The notes: a model not told the origin generated them from the sequence alone. DNA of 22,050 nucleotides from AM-1111 sp046302135 (GCA_046302135.1 JBKCIQ010000116.1:1-22050), one strand, 5' to 3'. Shown: positions 1 through 8,174, numbered from the stretch's first letter. Numbers and translations: made by a program.

Positions 1-3000
1 TGGCTCGGTTATAGCAAACTGTAATACTGATTGACAACCACTAGCATCAGTTACAGTTACCGTGTAGTTATTCTGCGGAAGGTTATTTGCTGAAGACCCG
101 CTTCCAACACTACTCCAAACAAAAGTGTAACCACCCGAACCGCCATTAACGTTTATTGTTGCAGAACCATTGCTTCCACCAAAGCAACTTATCTGGCTTG
201 TTGTAACAGAAGCGTTTAATGTGGAGCTAACAGTCACAGTTGCTTGTGCAGTACTGCTACAACCGTTTGCATCAGTTCCCGTTACAGTATAAATTGTTGT
301 TGAAGCGGGAGAAACAGTTATTGAGTTAGCACCACTCGACGTACCGCTTGGACTCCATGTATAATTTGTTGCGCCGTTTGCAGTAAGTGTTGCCGTTGCA
401 CCGGTACAAATACTCTCTGAATTAACGGTAACTTGAGGTGAAGGATTGACTACGACAGTGATACTATCAGTACCAAAACATCCACTGCTGTTCGATCCAA
501 CTACTGTAAAAGTTGTGGTAACAGTTAGTGTTGCCACTGGATTAGAAATTGTAGATGAACTCAAACCCGCCGAAGGACTCCAAACAAAGTTGTTGGCGCC
601 AGTAGCATTTAATTGTACACCACTTCCGGAACAACCTGATAAGTTATTACCGGCGTTAACTACCAATGCAGAACTAATATTCAAAGAAATGGTATCCTTA
701 TCGATACAACCATTTGCATCTATTCCAGTAACAATATAGGTTACAGGGCTTGAAGATGTAGATGTTGGATTTGAAATAGAGGTAGAAGATAGGCCTGATG
801 CAGGCGACCAAATATAGGTAGTTGCATTACCACCTGCATTAAGTTGAACGGTATCCCCGGCACATGCTGTAACATCAGGACCGGCGTTAAGATTTGGTCC
901 CTGATTTACTGTCACAGTTACTGAGTCTTGCCTTGAACAACCATTCTGCGTAGCGGTAACTGTGTAGGTAGTAGTTACTGTTGGTGTTGCCGTAGTATTT
1001 GCCGTATTTGTTGAAGACAAGCCCGTCGGAGGGTTCCAGGTAATGTTTGTTGCAGGTGTTGTCGCAGAAATATTTGTGGATGCGCCTACACAAATAGAAG
1101 GATCAGGACTTGTTGTTAGAGAAGGTCCTGATAAAACAACTATTGAAACGGCATCTGATTTAACGCAACCATTTGCATCTGTACCCGTAACAGTATAAGT
1201 TGTACTTGCAGTTGGTGTGGCAATAGGGTTTGATATATTAGAAGATGATAAAGTAACAGTTGGGGTCCAGACATAAGTTGACGCACCAGAAGCATTTAAT
1301 TGCCAAGTGGCACCACTACAAATTATCTGATTTGTTCCTGCATCCACATTGGGTAAAGGATTAACAAAAACCGTCATAGTATCTTTGTCAAGACAATTAA
1401 AACCATTTGTGACAGTTAAAACATAAGTTGTAGTAACAGTAGGATTAGCGACAGGATTGGAAATTGCCGTGTTATTCAAACCTGTTCCCGGAATCCAACT
1501 GAAATTTCCAGCACCGCTGCCATTTAAAGTGGTTGAGCTACCCGAACAAATGGTATCATCAACCGATGCACTTGCAATTGGTGTAGGATTAACAGTAATT
1601 TTTACGCTGTCTGTTTTAACACAACCATTAGCATCTGTTCCCGTAACAAAATATGTAATTGTATTGGTAGGGGTTGAAACAGAATTGGCTGTATTAGTGG
1701 AAGATAAAGCTGTGGAAGGAGACCATACATAACTACTGGCTCCTGAAGCTTGAAGATTAACTGTGTTACCATCACAAATCGTAACGTTCGTTCCGGCATC
1801 AACAGGAGGTAGTGGATTTACATTGACCACAATTGTGTCCTTCCCAAGGCAACTCCCGTTAGAAATTGTAACAGTATAGGAGGTCGTTACAGTTGGTGAG
1901 GCAACAGGGTTAGAAATAGTTGAAGAACTAAGGCCTGCAGGAGGGCTCCAATTATAAGTCGCGCCACCTGAAGCGTTAAGGTTTGTTGTGTTTCCGGCAC
2001 AAATAGTTTTATCAGGACCGGCGGCAGGCGAAGGTAATGGATTAACGAATACCGACACGGTATCTGTGGCAGTACAACCGGGAGCAGTTGTCAACGAAAC
2101 TGTATAAGTCCCAGAAACTGTTGGAGTGAATGTAGGCGTGTATGTATTGGCACCTGTCATTCCTACAGATGGGCTCCAGGTTACATTTGGACTCACATTG
2201 TTATTAAAAACTATAGACCAGTTATTCAGTGTGCCCACATCCCCACCAGCATTATCAGTAACAATAAGCGACCATGTTCCGTTTGCAATACAGCTAGCTA
2301 ATGCGGAAAATCCTCCGGGACCCTCGGGGGCAAAAGTACCTGTGAATGGGGCGGCATTAAATCCGGCAGAGCCAATAATGTTAGTAGCTGTAGGGGTAAA
2401 GCAGGTTTGGGTGTAATTATCTCCGGCACCACCATTTGCCTGACTTAATATCAATTGGGCTCCGTTTGGACATAAAAGAGAAATAGTTAAATCCGCGTCC
2501 CAGGTATGCGTAATATCTAAGCATACCTGACTGATTGATGTAGTCGAAAAGGTCGGAATATTTAATCCTGTTACGTTTATGTTTGAAGTAGTGGTGTTAT
2601 AGTCTGTAATACCAAATGGTGTGTTATTTGAAAAACTAACCTGGTTATTTACCGTTGTGGTCGAACTTCCATTTAGAGTTACACCGGTTCCAAGACAAAT
2701 TGATTGCGTAGGGCCTGCATCAACATTTGGTTGAATAACGTTTACTGTTACTTGTGTAGAACATGAATCAGCTATTCCATCTGTATAATAAACGGTGTAG
2801 GTTGTGGTAGTTAGAGGACTTGCAACAGGATTAGCAATGTTGGTTGCGCTTAAACCGGTTGGCGGAGTCCAAACATAGTAATGCGGATTAGCACAGGTTC
2901 CTGATATAACAACATTATCGATTCCCCAGTGATCATTAAAATTTCCTGATATTGCCAATTGAGCCCACCTAAAAGATGTTGTTGGAGAAATAGCGGCTGC

Positions 3001-3546
3001 CGGAATAGGAAAACAGTAATTTGCCCAAGTAGTGTAAGGCGATGCCGCCGAACCACCAGATCCATTGATGTTTGGATCAAAATAAAAAATTGTTGTCCAT
3101 GTAGCTCCAAAATTTGTGGAATACTGAAGATAAACTCCTTCAGTCGCTAAATCCGGTCCTTCACAAGGAGAAGCTGCGCCTTGGGTAGCTAAAGCTAGAT
3201 CGAAACATACAGACCCAGCACAGTTGATGTTAAAAGTTTGTGTCTCAATTGTCCTTGGTGCAGCGGAAACCGAACCCATCCATAAGTATGCAGCACCACC
3301 GTTCGGATTTGTTACACATGGATTCGTAAATTCCGCACCCGAATTCGTGTTCCATCCTGCGCCGGCTGTACCTGTATTGAAATCATTACTATAAGTAATG
3401 GTACCTCCGGTAGCGCTTGCGTTTAGTTGAACCGATTGTCCACAATCAATGGTAGAGGTAGTGGGTGTTGCTGAAACGGTACATTGAGCAGAAATTTCAA
3501 GAGAGGTGACAACTAACAATGCAAATAATGTAAATATTTTTCTCAT
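1..3546 (-). CDS. Giant secreted Ig-like/SprB-repeat surface protein, partial (C-terminus beyond left edge)
   Basis: The minus-strand frame is open without a stop from the ATG at 3546 to base 1 (1182 codons seen); the C-terminus lies outside. It begins with a signal peptide (MRKIFTLFALLVVTSLEISA, then QC). Domains in order: the first half of an Ig-like repeat (near residues 25-45); a reelin-subrepeat-like region (about 48-217, with GVYLQYS and an FRW...HWGIDNV motif); the second half of that Ig repeat; half of another repeat; a proprotein-convertase P-domain-like region (about 301-448, with HTWDADLTISL, FTGTFAPEG, NGTWSLIVTD); then the rest of that repeat and eight more Ig-like repeats of about 75 residues (ICxG...LNASG...YVWSP..GLSS...NPVA.PT.TTTYTVT....GC...D). 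A SprB-type repeat (ISCFGGSNGSATI) starts near residue 1119. Such proteins are typically exported by the Type IX system and act in adhesion or gliding. The sorting domain expected at the C-terminus is not visible here, so T9SS export is inference. Confidence 0.9.
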   Translation of the reverse strand, partial: MRKIFTLFALLVVTSLEISAQCTVSATPTTSTIDCGQSVQLNASATGGTITYSNDFNTGTAGAGWNTNSGAEFTNPCVTNPNGGAAYLWMGSVSAAPRTIETQTFNINCAGSVCFDLALATQGAASPCEGPDLATEGVYLQYSTNFGATWTTIFYFDPNINGSGGSAASPYTTWANYCFPIPAAAISPTTSFRWAQLAISGNFNDHWGIDNVVISGTCANPHYYVWTPPTGLSATNIANPVASPLTTTTYTVYYTDGIADSCSTQVTVNVIQPNVDAGPTQSICLGTGVTLNGSSTTTVNNQVSFSNNTPFGITDYNTTTSNINVTGLNIPTFSTTSISQVCLDITHTWDADLTISLLCPNGAQLILSQANGGAGDNYTQTCFTPTATNIIGSAGFNAAPFTGTFAPEGPGGFSALASCIANGTWSLIVTDNAGGDVGTLNNWSIVFNNNVSPNVTWSPSVGMTGANTYTPTFTPTVSGTYTVSLTTAPGCTATDTVSVFVNPLPSPAAGPDKTICAGNTTNLNASGGATYNWSPPAGLSSSTISNPVASPTVTTSYTVTISNGSCLGKDTIVVNVNPLPPVDAGTNVTICDGNTVNLQASGASSYVWSPSTALSSTNTANSVSTPTNTITYFVTGTDANGCVKTDSVKITVNPTPIASASVDDTICSGSSTTLNGSGAGNFSWIPGTGLNNTAISNPVANPTVTTTYVLTVTNGFNCLDKDTMTVFVNPLPNVDAGTNQIICSGATWQLNASGASTYVWTPTVTLSSSNISNPIATPTASTTYTVTGTDANGCVKSDAVSIVVLSGPSLTTSPDPSICVGASTNISATTPATNITWNPPTGLSSTNTANTTATPTVTTTYTVTATQNGCSRQDSVTVTVNQGPNLNAGPDVTACAGDTVQLNAGGNATTYIWSPASGLSSTSISNPTSTSSSPVTYIVTGIDANGCIDKDTISLNISSALVVNAGNNLSGCSGSGVQLNATGANNFVWSPSAGLSSSTISNPVATLTVTTTFTVVGSNSSGCFGTDSITVVVNPSPQVTVNSESICTGATATLTANGATNYTWSPSGTSSGANSITVSPASTTIYTVTGTDANGCSSTAQATVTVSSTLNASVTTSQISCFGGSNGSATINVNGGSGGYTFVWSSVGSGSSANNLPQNNYTVTVTDASGCQSVLQFAITEP
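2205..2645 (-). other. P-domain-like module inside the surface protein
   Basis: About 147 residues resemble the P/homoB domain of proprotein convertases. The visible marks are a HTWDADLTISLLCPNG stretch, FTGTFAPEG, NGTWSLIVTDNAGGD and a closing LNNWSIVF strand. In bacteria this module is usually appended to proteases or surface proteins. Here it lies between the two halves of an Ig-like repeat: ICLGTGVTLNGS before it and VTWSPSVG after it. No protease domain is visible in the part of the protein seen. Confidence 0.75.
2895..3405 (-). other. Reelin-subrepeat-like module inside the surface protein
   Basis: About 170 residues with a beta-sandwich look: YSNDFNTGTAGAGW at the start, TIETQTFNINCAGSVCFDLAL, CEGPDLATEGVYLQYS, TTWANYCFPIP, then FRWAQLAISG and HWGIDNVVISG at the end. 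The W-G-I-D-N-V ending and the LQYS...G..W motif are typical of reelin subrepeats and related lectin-like sandwiches found in Bacteroidota surface proteins. It sits between DCGQSVQLNAS and YYVWTPPTGLS, which are the two halves of an Ig-like repeat. Ligand unknown. Confidence 0.6.
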
Positions 3547-3608
3547 TTTTTTAGAGTTAACAAATTGGTTTTAGTTGAATTGGTTTCATCAAAATCAAGA
3601 TTTTAAGA

Positions 3609-4037
3609 TCACTTTTCAGTGCCGGTTATCTTAAGATTAACTAATTTAAAATTTGGATAGCTAGTTGATGTTTTTACATCTAGCAATTTTGAAACAATCT
3701 TCAATTCATTTGGACAAGTAAGCTTACATTCACCCGTTTTGGTTTCTAAAGGTTGCAACACCAATGAATAATGATATTCACCATTTTCCCGGTTACATGT
3801 AATGCATTTTCCGGACTCGTCAAAAAGTTCTAAATCCCACTCAACTTTAACCTGCTTTGTGGATTGGTTTCTAAAATCAAGTAAAAACCATCTTTGCTTG
3901 AAAGCATTATCGAGGTTGCAGTCAGATGTTTTATAACGAACGATAACTTCAGGAGAGGAGTGTATGAGTTTCCAATCATCTATTATATTGTTAAACAATT
4001 GGATGAACGGCAAAAAAACAAGAATAAAAAGTTTCAT
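3609..4037 (-). CDS. Small exported protein of unknown function, 142 aa
   Basis: I do not recognise the family. The first 17 residues are strongly hydrophobic (MKLFILVFLPFIQLFNN), which suggests a signal peptide or anchor, though no clear cleavage site is visible. The rest has alternating beta-strand character and five cysteines: C40, a CxxC at 78-81 and a CxxxC at 104-108. A segment WFLLDFRNQSTKQVKVEWDLEL looks like an Ig-like or transthyretin-like sandwich strand pair. It has its own TAnnTTTG promoter 26 bases upstream and lies 62 bases upstream of the giant surface-protein gene on the same strand, so it may be partly co-transcribed with it. Length, start and codon pattern support a real gene; its function is unknown. 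Confidence 0.75.
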   Translation of the reverse strand: MKLFILVFLPFIQLFNNIIDDWKLIHSSPEVIVRYKTSDCNLDNAFKQRWFLLDFRNQSTKQVKVEWDLELFDESGKCITCNRENGEYHYSLVLQPLETKTGECKLTCPNELKIVSKLLDVKTSTSYPNFKLVNLKITGTEK

Positions 4038-4063
4038 GATTTTTTTTTAAATTTTGTAACTTC

Positions 4064-4071
4064 CAAATTTA
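4064..4071 (-). promoter_or_regulatory. Bacteroidota-type -7 element for the 142-aa gene
   Basis: The minus strand reads TAAATTTG, an exact match to the Bacteroidota -7 consensus TAnnTTTG, ending 26 bases before the ATG at 4037. A clear TTG at -33 is not seen. Confidence 0.45.
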
Positions 4072-4220
4072 AATATTAATTATTCTAAATAAAACATATT
4101 TGTAAATATTATTTTCTCACAAATTAACATAATAAATACCTGTACTATTTTAATAGTATCTACATAATTAATCTGTCAAAAATCTTGATATTAAACACAT
4201 TAGAGTAACATAAATGAAAA
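4072..4220. other. AT-rich intergenic region between birA and the 142-aa gene
   Basis: This stretch lies downstream of birA and upstream of the 142-aa gene (both minus strand). It contains a perfect 7-bp inverted repeat at 4143-4158 (TACTATT, 2-base loop, AATAGTA), made almost only of A and T. It could be a weak terminator or chance. I see no RNA gene or ORF in it. Confidence 0.4.
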
Positions 4221-4973
4221 TTAAAAAATCAACTCCTTAAAACGGAATTTTCTAAATGAATTGTTTTTTGCTCTAATCAAAATTTGACCATCAAGTCCAA
4301 CATCACATATCTCTCCTTCTAGCAATGAACCATCAACGATGCTAAAGCGATGCCTTGTTTTATAAAGGTAAAGCCTATTGAGATATTCATGCCTTATGGA
4401 ATTGAATTTCAAACCTTTCAATTTTAAATACCAAATCTCGATCTTTTTACACAATTTTTCAGTCAAAAATTCTACATCGAGGTCAATAAACTTCAAATTT
4501 TTAATTGAAACAGCCCTTTGATCAACAAAGTCAAATTGAGTCTGGTTAACATTTAATCCAATTCCGATAACTGAGGTAATGGAACCTCCCCTGAAAAGAT
4601 TTTCAATTAAAATACCGCAAATTTTCTTATCATCAACTAATATATCGTTAGGCCATTTTATCTTAATGTCATGCTTTGATCCTAATGTTTCTGTCAGTAA
4701 GTCATGTACCGCTAATGAAATCGTCATACTTAATAAAAAAATATTCTCAGCTGAAAGAAAACTCGTTTGATAAATAAGAGAACAAGTAATATTTTTACCA
4801 CTTTCAGAATACCATAAATTACCTGTTTGTCCCCTACCCTTAGTTTGATTTTTTGCTGAAATCAAGGTTCCATCAGGTAAATTGCCAGACTTTAACATTT
4901 CAATGGCATAGGTATTGACAGAGTCGCATTCACTTAACTTGATGTGATATTGCCCTGTAAAAAGTGTTTCCAT
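4221..4973 (-). CDS. birA: Biotin--[acetyl-CoA-carboxylase] ligase, 250 aa
   Basis: It activates biotin with ATP to biotinyl-5'-AMP and transfers it to the acceptor lysine of carboxylase carrier domains, in the cytoplasm. Visible marks are the biotin/ATP loop GRGQTGNLW (46-54, the GRGQ variant of GRGR), the catalytic stretch KWPNDILVDDKKICGILIE (106-124), and a C-terminal SH3-like segment (LLEGEICDVGLDGQILI). The protein begins directly with the catalytic domain and has no N-terminal helix-turn-helix. It is therefore a group I ligase that cannot act as a biotin-operon repressor. Length is normal for this class. It is divergent from rsfS with a 96-base gap. Propionyl-CoA or acetyl-CoA carboxylases would be its substrates, which links loosely to the methylmalonyl-CoA mutase operon in the same window. 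Confidence 0.93.
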   Translation of the reverse strand: METLFTGQYHIKLSECDSVNTYAIEMLKSGNLPDGTLISAKNQTKGRGQTGNLWYSESGKNITCSLIYQTSFLSAENIFLLSMTISLAVHDLLTETLGSKHDIKIKWPNDILVDDKKICGILIENLFRGGSITSVIGIGLNVNQTQFDFVDQRAVSIKNLKFIDLDVEFLTEKLCKKIEIWYLKLKGLKFNSIRHEYLNRLYLYKTRHRFSIVDGSLLEGEICDVGLDGQILIRAKNNSFRKFRFKELIF

Positions 4974-5004
4974 GTTTTTTTAACGAATACAGCCAATAAT
5001 TGGT

Positions 5005-5012
5005 TATTTTTG
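5005..5012 (+). promoter_or_regulatory. Candidate -7 element of the rsfS-ftsH-LUD operon
   Basis: TATTTTTG matches TAnnTTTG exactly and lies 57 bases before the rsfS ATG in the divergent birA/rsfS gap. A small palindrome CCAATAATTGG (4993-5003) lies immediately upstream. No convincing -33 TTG at normal spacing is visible. Confidence 0.45.
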
Positions 5013-5069
5013 TCAACCTTTACCAATTAGAGGTAAATCTATACCAAAAAATTGAACGGAACAAAAGCT

Positions 5070-5540
5070 ATGATTAAAAAAAGCGCAAAAAAAAGAGTTA
5101 CAAAATCTAAAGAAAATAAAAGTGTTGTAGGCGCCAAAAAAAGTGCTAAAGGTAATTCTACTAAAACAAGGAGTAAAGGCACCAAAAAAAAATCTGGTTC
5201 AACCAGCCTGGCTGAATTAATTGTTGAAGGTATGCTTGAGAAAAAAGCTCATAACATCACCATTCTAAATCTAAGCGAAATTCAAAATAGAGTTGCTGAT
5301 ATTTTCGTTATTTGCGACGCAGATTCTACTACTCACGTTAATGCTATTGCAGATTCTGTTGTAGAAGTAGTAAAGAAAAAAATGAATGAAAAACCATTTC
5401 ACAGTGAAGGTTGGGAAAATGGTCAATGGATTTTGCTCGACTATGTTAATGTTGTAGCTCACATTTTCATGAAAGAAACAAGGGAATTTTACGATATTGA
5501 AACACTTTGGGCAGATGCAGTTAAAACAACTATTGAATAA
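5070..5540 (+). CDS. rsfS: Ribosomal silencing factor RsfS with Lys-rich N-terminal tail, 156 aa
   Basis: RsfS (DUF143/Iojap family) binds ribosomal protein L14 and blocks joining of the 30S and 50S subunits when nutrients are short. The family core spans about residues 46-152: LAELIVEGMLEKKAHNITIL, ADIFVICDADSTTHVNAIAD, EGWENGQWILLDYVNVVAHIF and a final REFYDIETLW. The first 43 residues are unlike the core: 15 Lys and 2 Arg with one acidic residue, resembling a disordered nucleic-acid-binding tail. I chose the ATG at 5070; an in-frame TTG at 5052 would add six residues but is a less likely start. It is followed after 46 bases by ftsH on the same strand, and a shared operon is likely. Confidence 0.92.
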   Translation: MIKKSAKKRVTKSKENKSVVGAKKSAKGNSTKTRSKGTKKKSGSTSLAELIVEGMLEKKAHNITILNLSEIQNRVADIFVICDADSTTHVNAIADSVVEVVKKKMNEKPFHSEGWENGQWILLDYVNVVAHIFMKETREFYDIETLWADAVKTTIE

Positions 5541-5586
5541 TTCAATATTCCAAGAAAAAAAAGAAATTAAAAGCTAAAAAATAAAA

Positions 5587-7529
5587 ATGGCAAATAAAAA
5601 TAACAATAAAGGATCTTTCAACTTTTACTGGCTATATGCAGTTGTGGTAATTCTCTTGCTAGGACTCGTTTACTTCGATATGATTGGTTTGGGCGGAACC
5701 AAATACAATATTGGATTGAAAGAACTAAAAACAAATTTATTAACCAAACCCGGCTATGTAAAACAAATAGTTGTAGTTAATGAGAAGTATGCAGAGATTA
5801 CGGTAAATACCGATTCCATCTCGAAAGATCCATACTTTAAAAACCATGTTCCTCCATATGTTTTTCCTAAAAATTACAAAGGCCCCCACTTTACTCTTGT
5901 TGTGCCAAAAGATAAATTTCTTGATTTCGTAATCAGCACACAAAGAGATGCAAATGTTCCAGAAAACCTCAAAGTTTACCCTGAAAATATAGAAAGAACA
6001 GATCTTAGCGATCACCTTAGCTGGTTGCTTCCTATTATAATAATGGTTGTATTATGGTTTGTATTAATGAGAAGAATGACAGGTGGTGGTGGTGGTGGAC
6101 AAATATTCAATATCGGAAAATCAAAAGCGGTGCTGTTTGACAAAGACACTAACGTACAATTACCTTTAATGATGTGGCAGGACTTGCAGAGGCAAAAGTT
6201 GAAGTAATGGAAATTGTTGACTTTCTAAAAAACCCTAAGAAATACACCGAACTTGGAGCAAAAATACCAAAAGGTGCACTCTTAGTTGGCCCTCCGGGAA
6301 CCGGAAAAACATTACTTGCTAAAGCTGTTGCCGGTGAAGCCAAAGTTCCCTTCTTTTCCCTATCAGGTTCTGACTTTGTAGAGATGTTTGTAGGAGTTGG
6401 TGCGAGTCGTGTACGTGATTTGTTCAGACAGGCAAAAGAAAAAGCACCGTGTATAGTTTTCATTGATGAGGTTGATGCAATCGGGCGCGCAAGAGGTAAA
6501 AGTGTTTCCGCAGGTGCAAATGACGAAAGAGAAAATACACTAAATCAGCTCCTGACCGAAATGGATGGATTCGGAACAAATAGTGGTGTTATTATTCTGG
6601 CTGCAACTAACAGAGCTGACATACTTGACAGAGCACTCCTCCGCCCGGGAAGATTCGACAGACAAATTTATGTTGACATGCCTGACATGTTGGAAAGAAA
6701 AGAAATTTTCAAGGTTCATCTAAAGCCACTAAAACTTGATGCAGATATTGATATTGATTTTTTAGCCAAACAAACACCGGGATTCTCTGGTGCAGACATT
6801 GCTAATATCTGTAATGAAGCTGCGTTAATTGCCGCTAGAAATAATAAAAAGACTGTAACCAAACAAGATTTTCTTGATGCAGTTGACAGGGTTATTGCAG
6901 GACTAGAAAAGAAAAATAAAATCATCACACCATACGAGAAAAAAGTAATAGCGTATCATGAGGCAGGGCATGCAACTGTAAGTTGGATGTGTGAATTTGC
7001 CTCACCGCTCATAAAAGTTACAATAGTGCCAAGAGGAAAATCTTTAGGTGCGGCATGGTACTTACCTGAAGAAAGGCAAATTACCACTGCAGATCAGTTA
7101 GAAGATGAAATTTGTGCGGCACTTGGCGGAAGAGCCGCTGAGGAAATTACTTTCGGTAAAGTTTCAACAGGAGCCTTGAGTGACCTGGAGAAAATAACTA
7201 AACAGGCATACGCCAGCATTGTATATTATGGTTTGAACGAAAAAATTGGGAATATTTCTTATTACGATTCATCAGGCCAAAGTGAGTATAATTTTGGGAA
7301 ACCATACAGTGAACACACAGCACAGATTATAGACGAGGAAGTAAAGAAAATGATTGACAAAGCTTACCGCCGAACTTTGGAAATTCTTCGTGACAATAAA
7401 GATAAATTAGCTCAATTGGCTGAAAAACTATTGGAGAAGGAAGTTATTTTCAGAGATGATCTAGAAGCGATTTTCGGCAAGCGTCCATTTGAAAAAGATA
7501 TTGCGGCAGATGCAAATATTCAGCCTTAA
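5587..7529 (+). CDS. ftsH: ATP-dependent zinc metalloprotease FtsH, reading frame broken once
   Basis: FtsH is a hexameric membrane-anchored AAA+ protease that extracts and degrades membrane and short-lived cytosolic proteins. The first frame (5587-6207) carries TM1 (about 14-36), the periplasmic domain, TM2 (about 143-161) and a Gly-rich linker. The second frame (from about 6162 to 7529) carries the AAA+ and peptidase domains. With one base restored near 6157-6162 the protein is 647 aa, a normal length. In that numbering: Walker A GPPGTGKT 235-242, Walker B VFIDEVD 291-297, the second region of homology with RPGRFDR, zinc site HEAGH 458-462, and the third ligand probably D533 in TGALSDLEK. 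All functional residues are present on both sides of the break. A sequencing or assembly indel is therefore the likeliest cause; a real mutation or split gene is possible. It lies between rsfS and the LUD gene, probably in one operon. Confidence 0.9.
6157..6162 (+). other. Apparent one-base deletion (frameshift site) in ftsH
   Basis: The 0 frame reads N-V-Q (aac gta caa) and then goes wrong (tta cct tta atg). The next frame reads T-F-N-D-V-A-G from 6162. Family proteins read roughly V-x-(I/V)-T-F-x-D-V-A-G, so adding one A after gtacaa (giving caa att acc) restores the protein. The 0 frame then hits TAA at 6205-6207. No canonical X-XXY-YYZ slippery heptamer is present. Confidence 0.85.
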
Positions 7530-7538
7530 ACATAATTA

Positions 7539-8171
7539 ATGGAAGAATCTACCTCAAGAGAGAAAATTCTTAAGAAGGTTAGAAAGGCCCTGGTTGAAAA
7601 AGGAAATTCAGAGTATTTAAATGCGGATTTTACTTCGCCTTTGTTCACGGAAGAATCTGAAATTCCTGAAATTATCTTCGCGAAAAATTTTATAGAACAA
7701 AAAGGTAATTTTATTTTTTGCCGAAACGATGAGGAAGCATTTGGCTTACTAAAAGAAATTTTTATTCAAAATAACTGGAATAATCCCGAGTTTCATGAGG
7801 AAGAAATATTCTATTACGCAGAAAAGGCGGGAATTAATAAATTAAATAAAAATGATGAAGTAAATAAAATTTCAATTACGCTGTGTGAATGCCTTGTTGC
7901 TTCAACTGGAAGTATTTTGATTTCATCGGCACAGGAAATATCTACTCGACTTACCGTGAATTGTAAAATTCATATTGTTATTGCATTTACCTCACAAATT
8001 GTAAATACCATATCTGATTCATTACAATACATTGAGAAAAAATATTTAAATAATCAACCGCGCCAACTCACATATATTACAGGGGCGTCAAAAACAGCAG
8101 ACATTGAACAGCAATTGGTTTACGGTGCACATGGCCCAAAAGAAATCTTTTGTTTCCTTATTGAAAATTGA
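7539..8171 (+). CDS. LUD-domain protein (LutC/YkgG-like), 210 aa
   Basis: The C-terminal half carries the marks of the LUD domain: CECLVASTGSILISS, then TYITGASKTADIEQQLVYGAHGPKEIFCFLI, matching the family's S.TADIE..LV.GAHGP signature. LutC itself is a subunit of the L-lactate-oxidising LutABC complex. The iron-sulfur partners LutA and LutB are not in this window, so this stand-alone copy may do something else. It starts 9 bases after the ftsH stop, so translation is probably coupled. Its end is only 3 bases from the end of the convergent mntH-like gene. A LUD gene beside ftsH is, as far as I recall, a recurring arrangement in Bacteroidota. The biochemical role is unknown. Confidence 0.85.
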   Translation: MEESTSREKILKKVRKALVEKGNSEYLNADFTSPLFTEESEIPEIIFAKNFIEQKGNFIFCRNDEEAFGLLKEIFIQNNWNNPEFHEEEIFYYAEKAGINKLNKNDEVNKISITLCECLVASTGSILISSAQEISTRLTVNCKIHIVIAFTSQIVNTISDSLQYIEKKYLNNQPRQLTYITGASKTADIEQQLVYGAHGPKEIFCFLIEN

Positions 8172-8174
8172 ATT

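Noticed and set aside
196..2020. Regular repeats as a CRISPR array or DNA-level tandem repeat
   Set aside because: The units are conserved at protein level but diverged in DNA, lie in an open frame and are about 226 bases long.
446..3150. Several ORFs of 63-97 codons on both strands inside the surface-protein gene (for example 446-739 plus, 1457-1732 plus, 2850-3110 minus)
   Set aside because: The minus frame in register with base 3546 is open across the whole region and encodes clear Ig-like repeats; these are shadows in other frames.
4143..4158. AT-only inverted repeat as a Rho-independent terminator for birA
   Set aside because: The stem has only one G-C pair per arm, the loop is two bases and there is no T-run; it is too weak to call.
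5052..5069. TTG start for rsfS, and likewise a TTG at 15091 for the 173-aa gene
   Set aside because: A nearby in-frame ATG gives a normal start in both cases, and the TTG at 15091 would place the start upstream of the likely promoter -7 box.
6157..6162. Programmed -1 frameshift in ftsH
   Set aside because: The local sequence (gta caa tta) has no slippery X-XXY-YYZ heptamer and no clear downstream stem; an indel explains it more simply.
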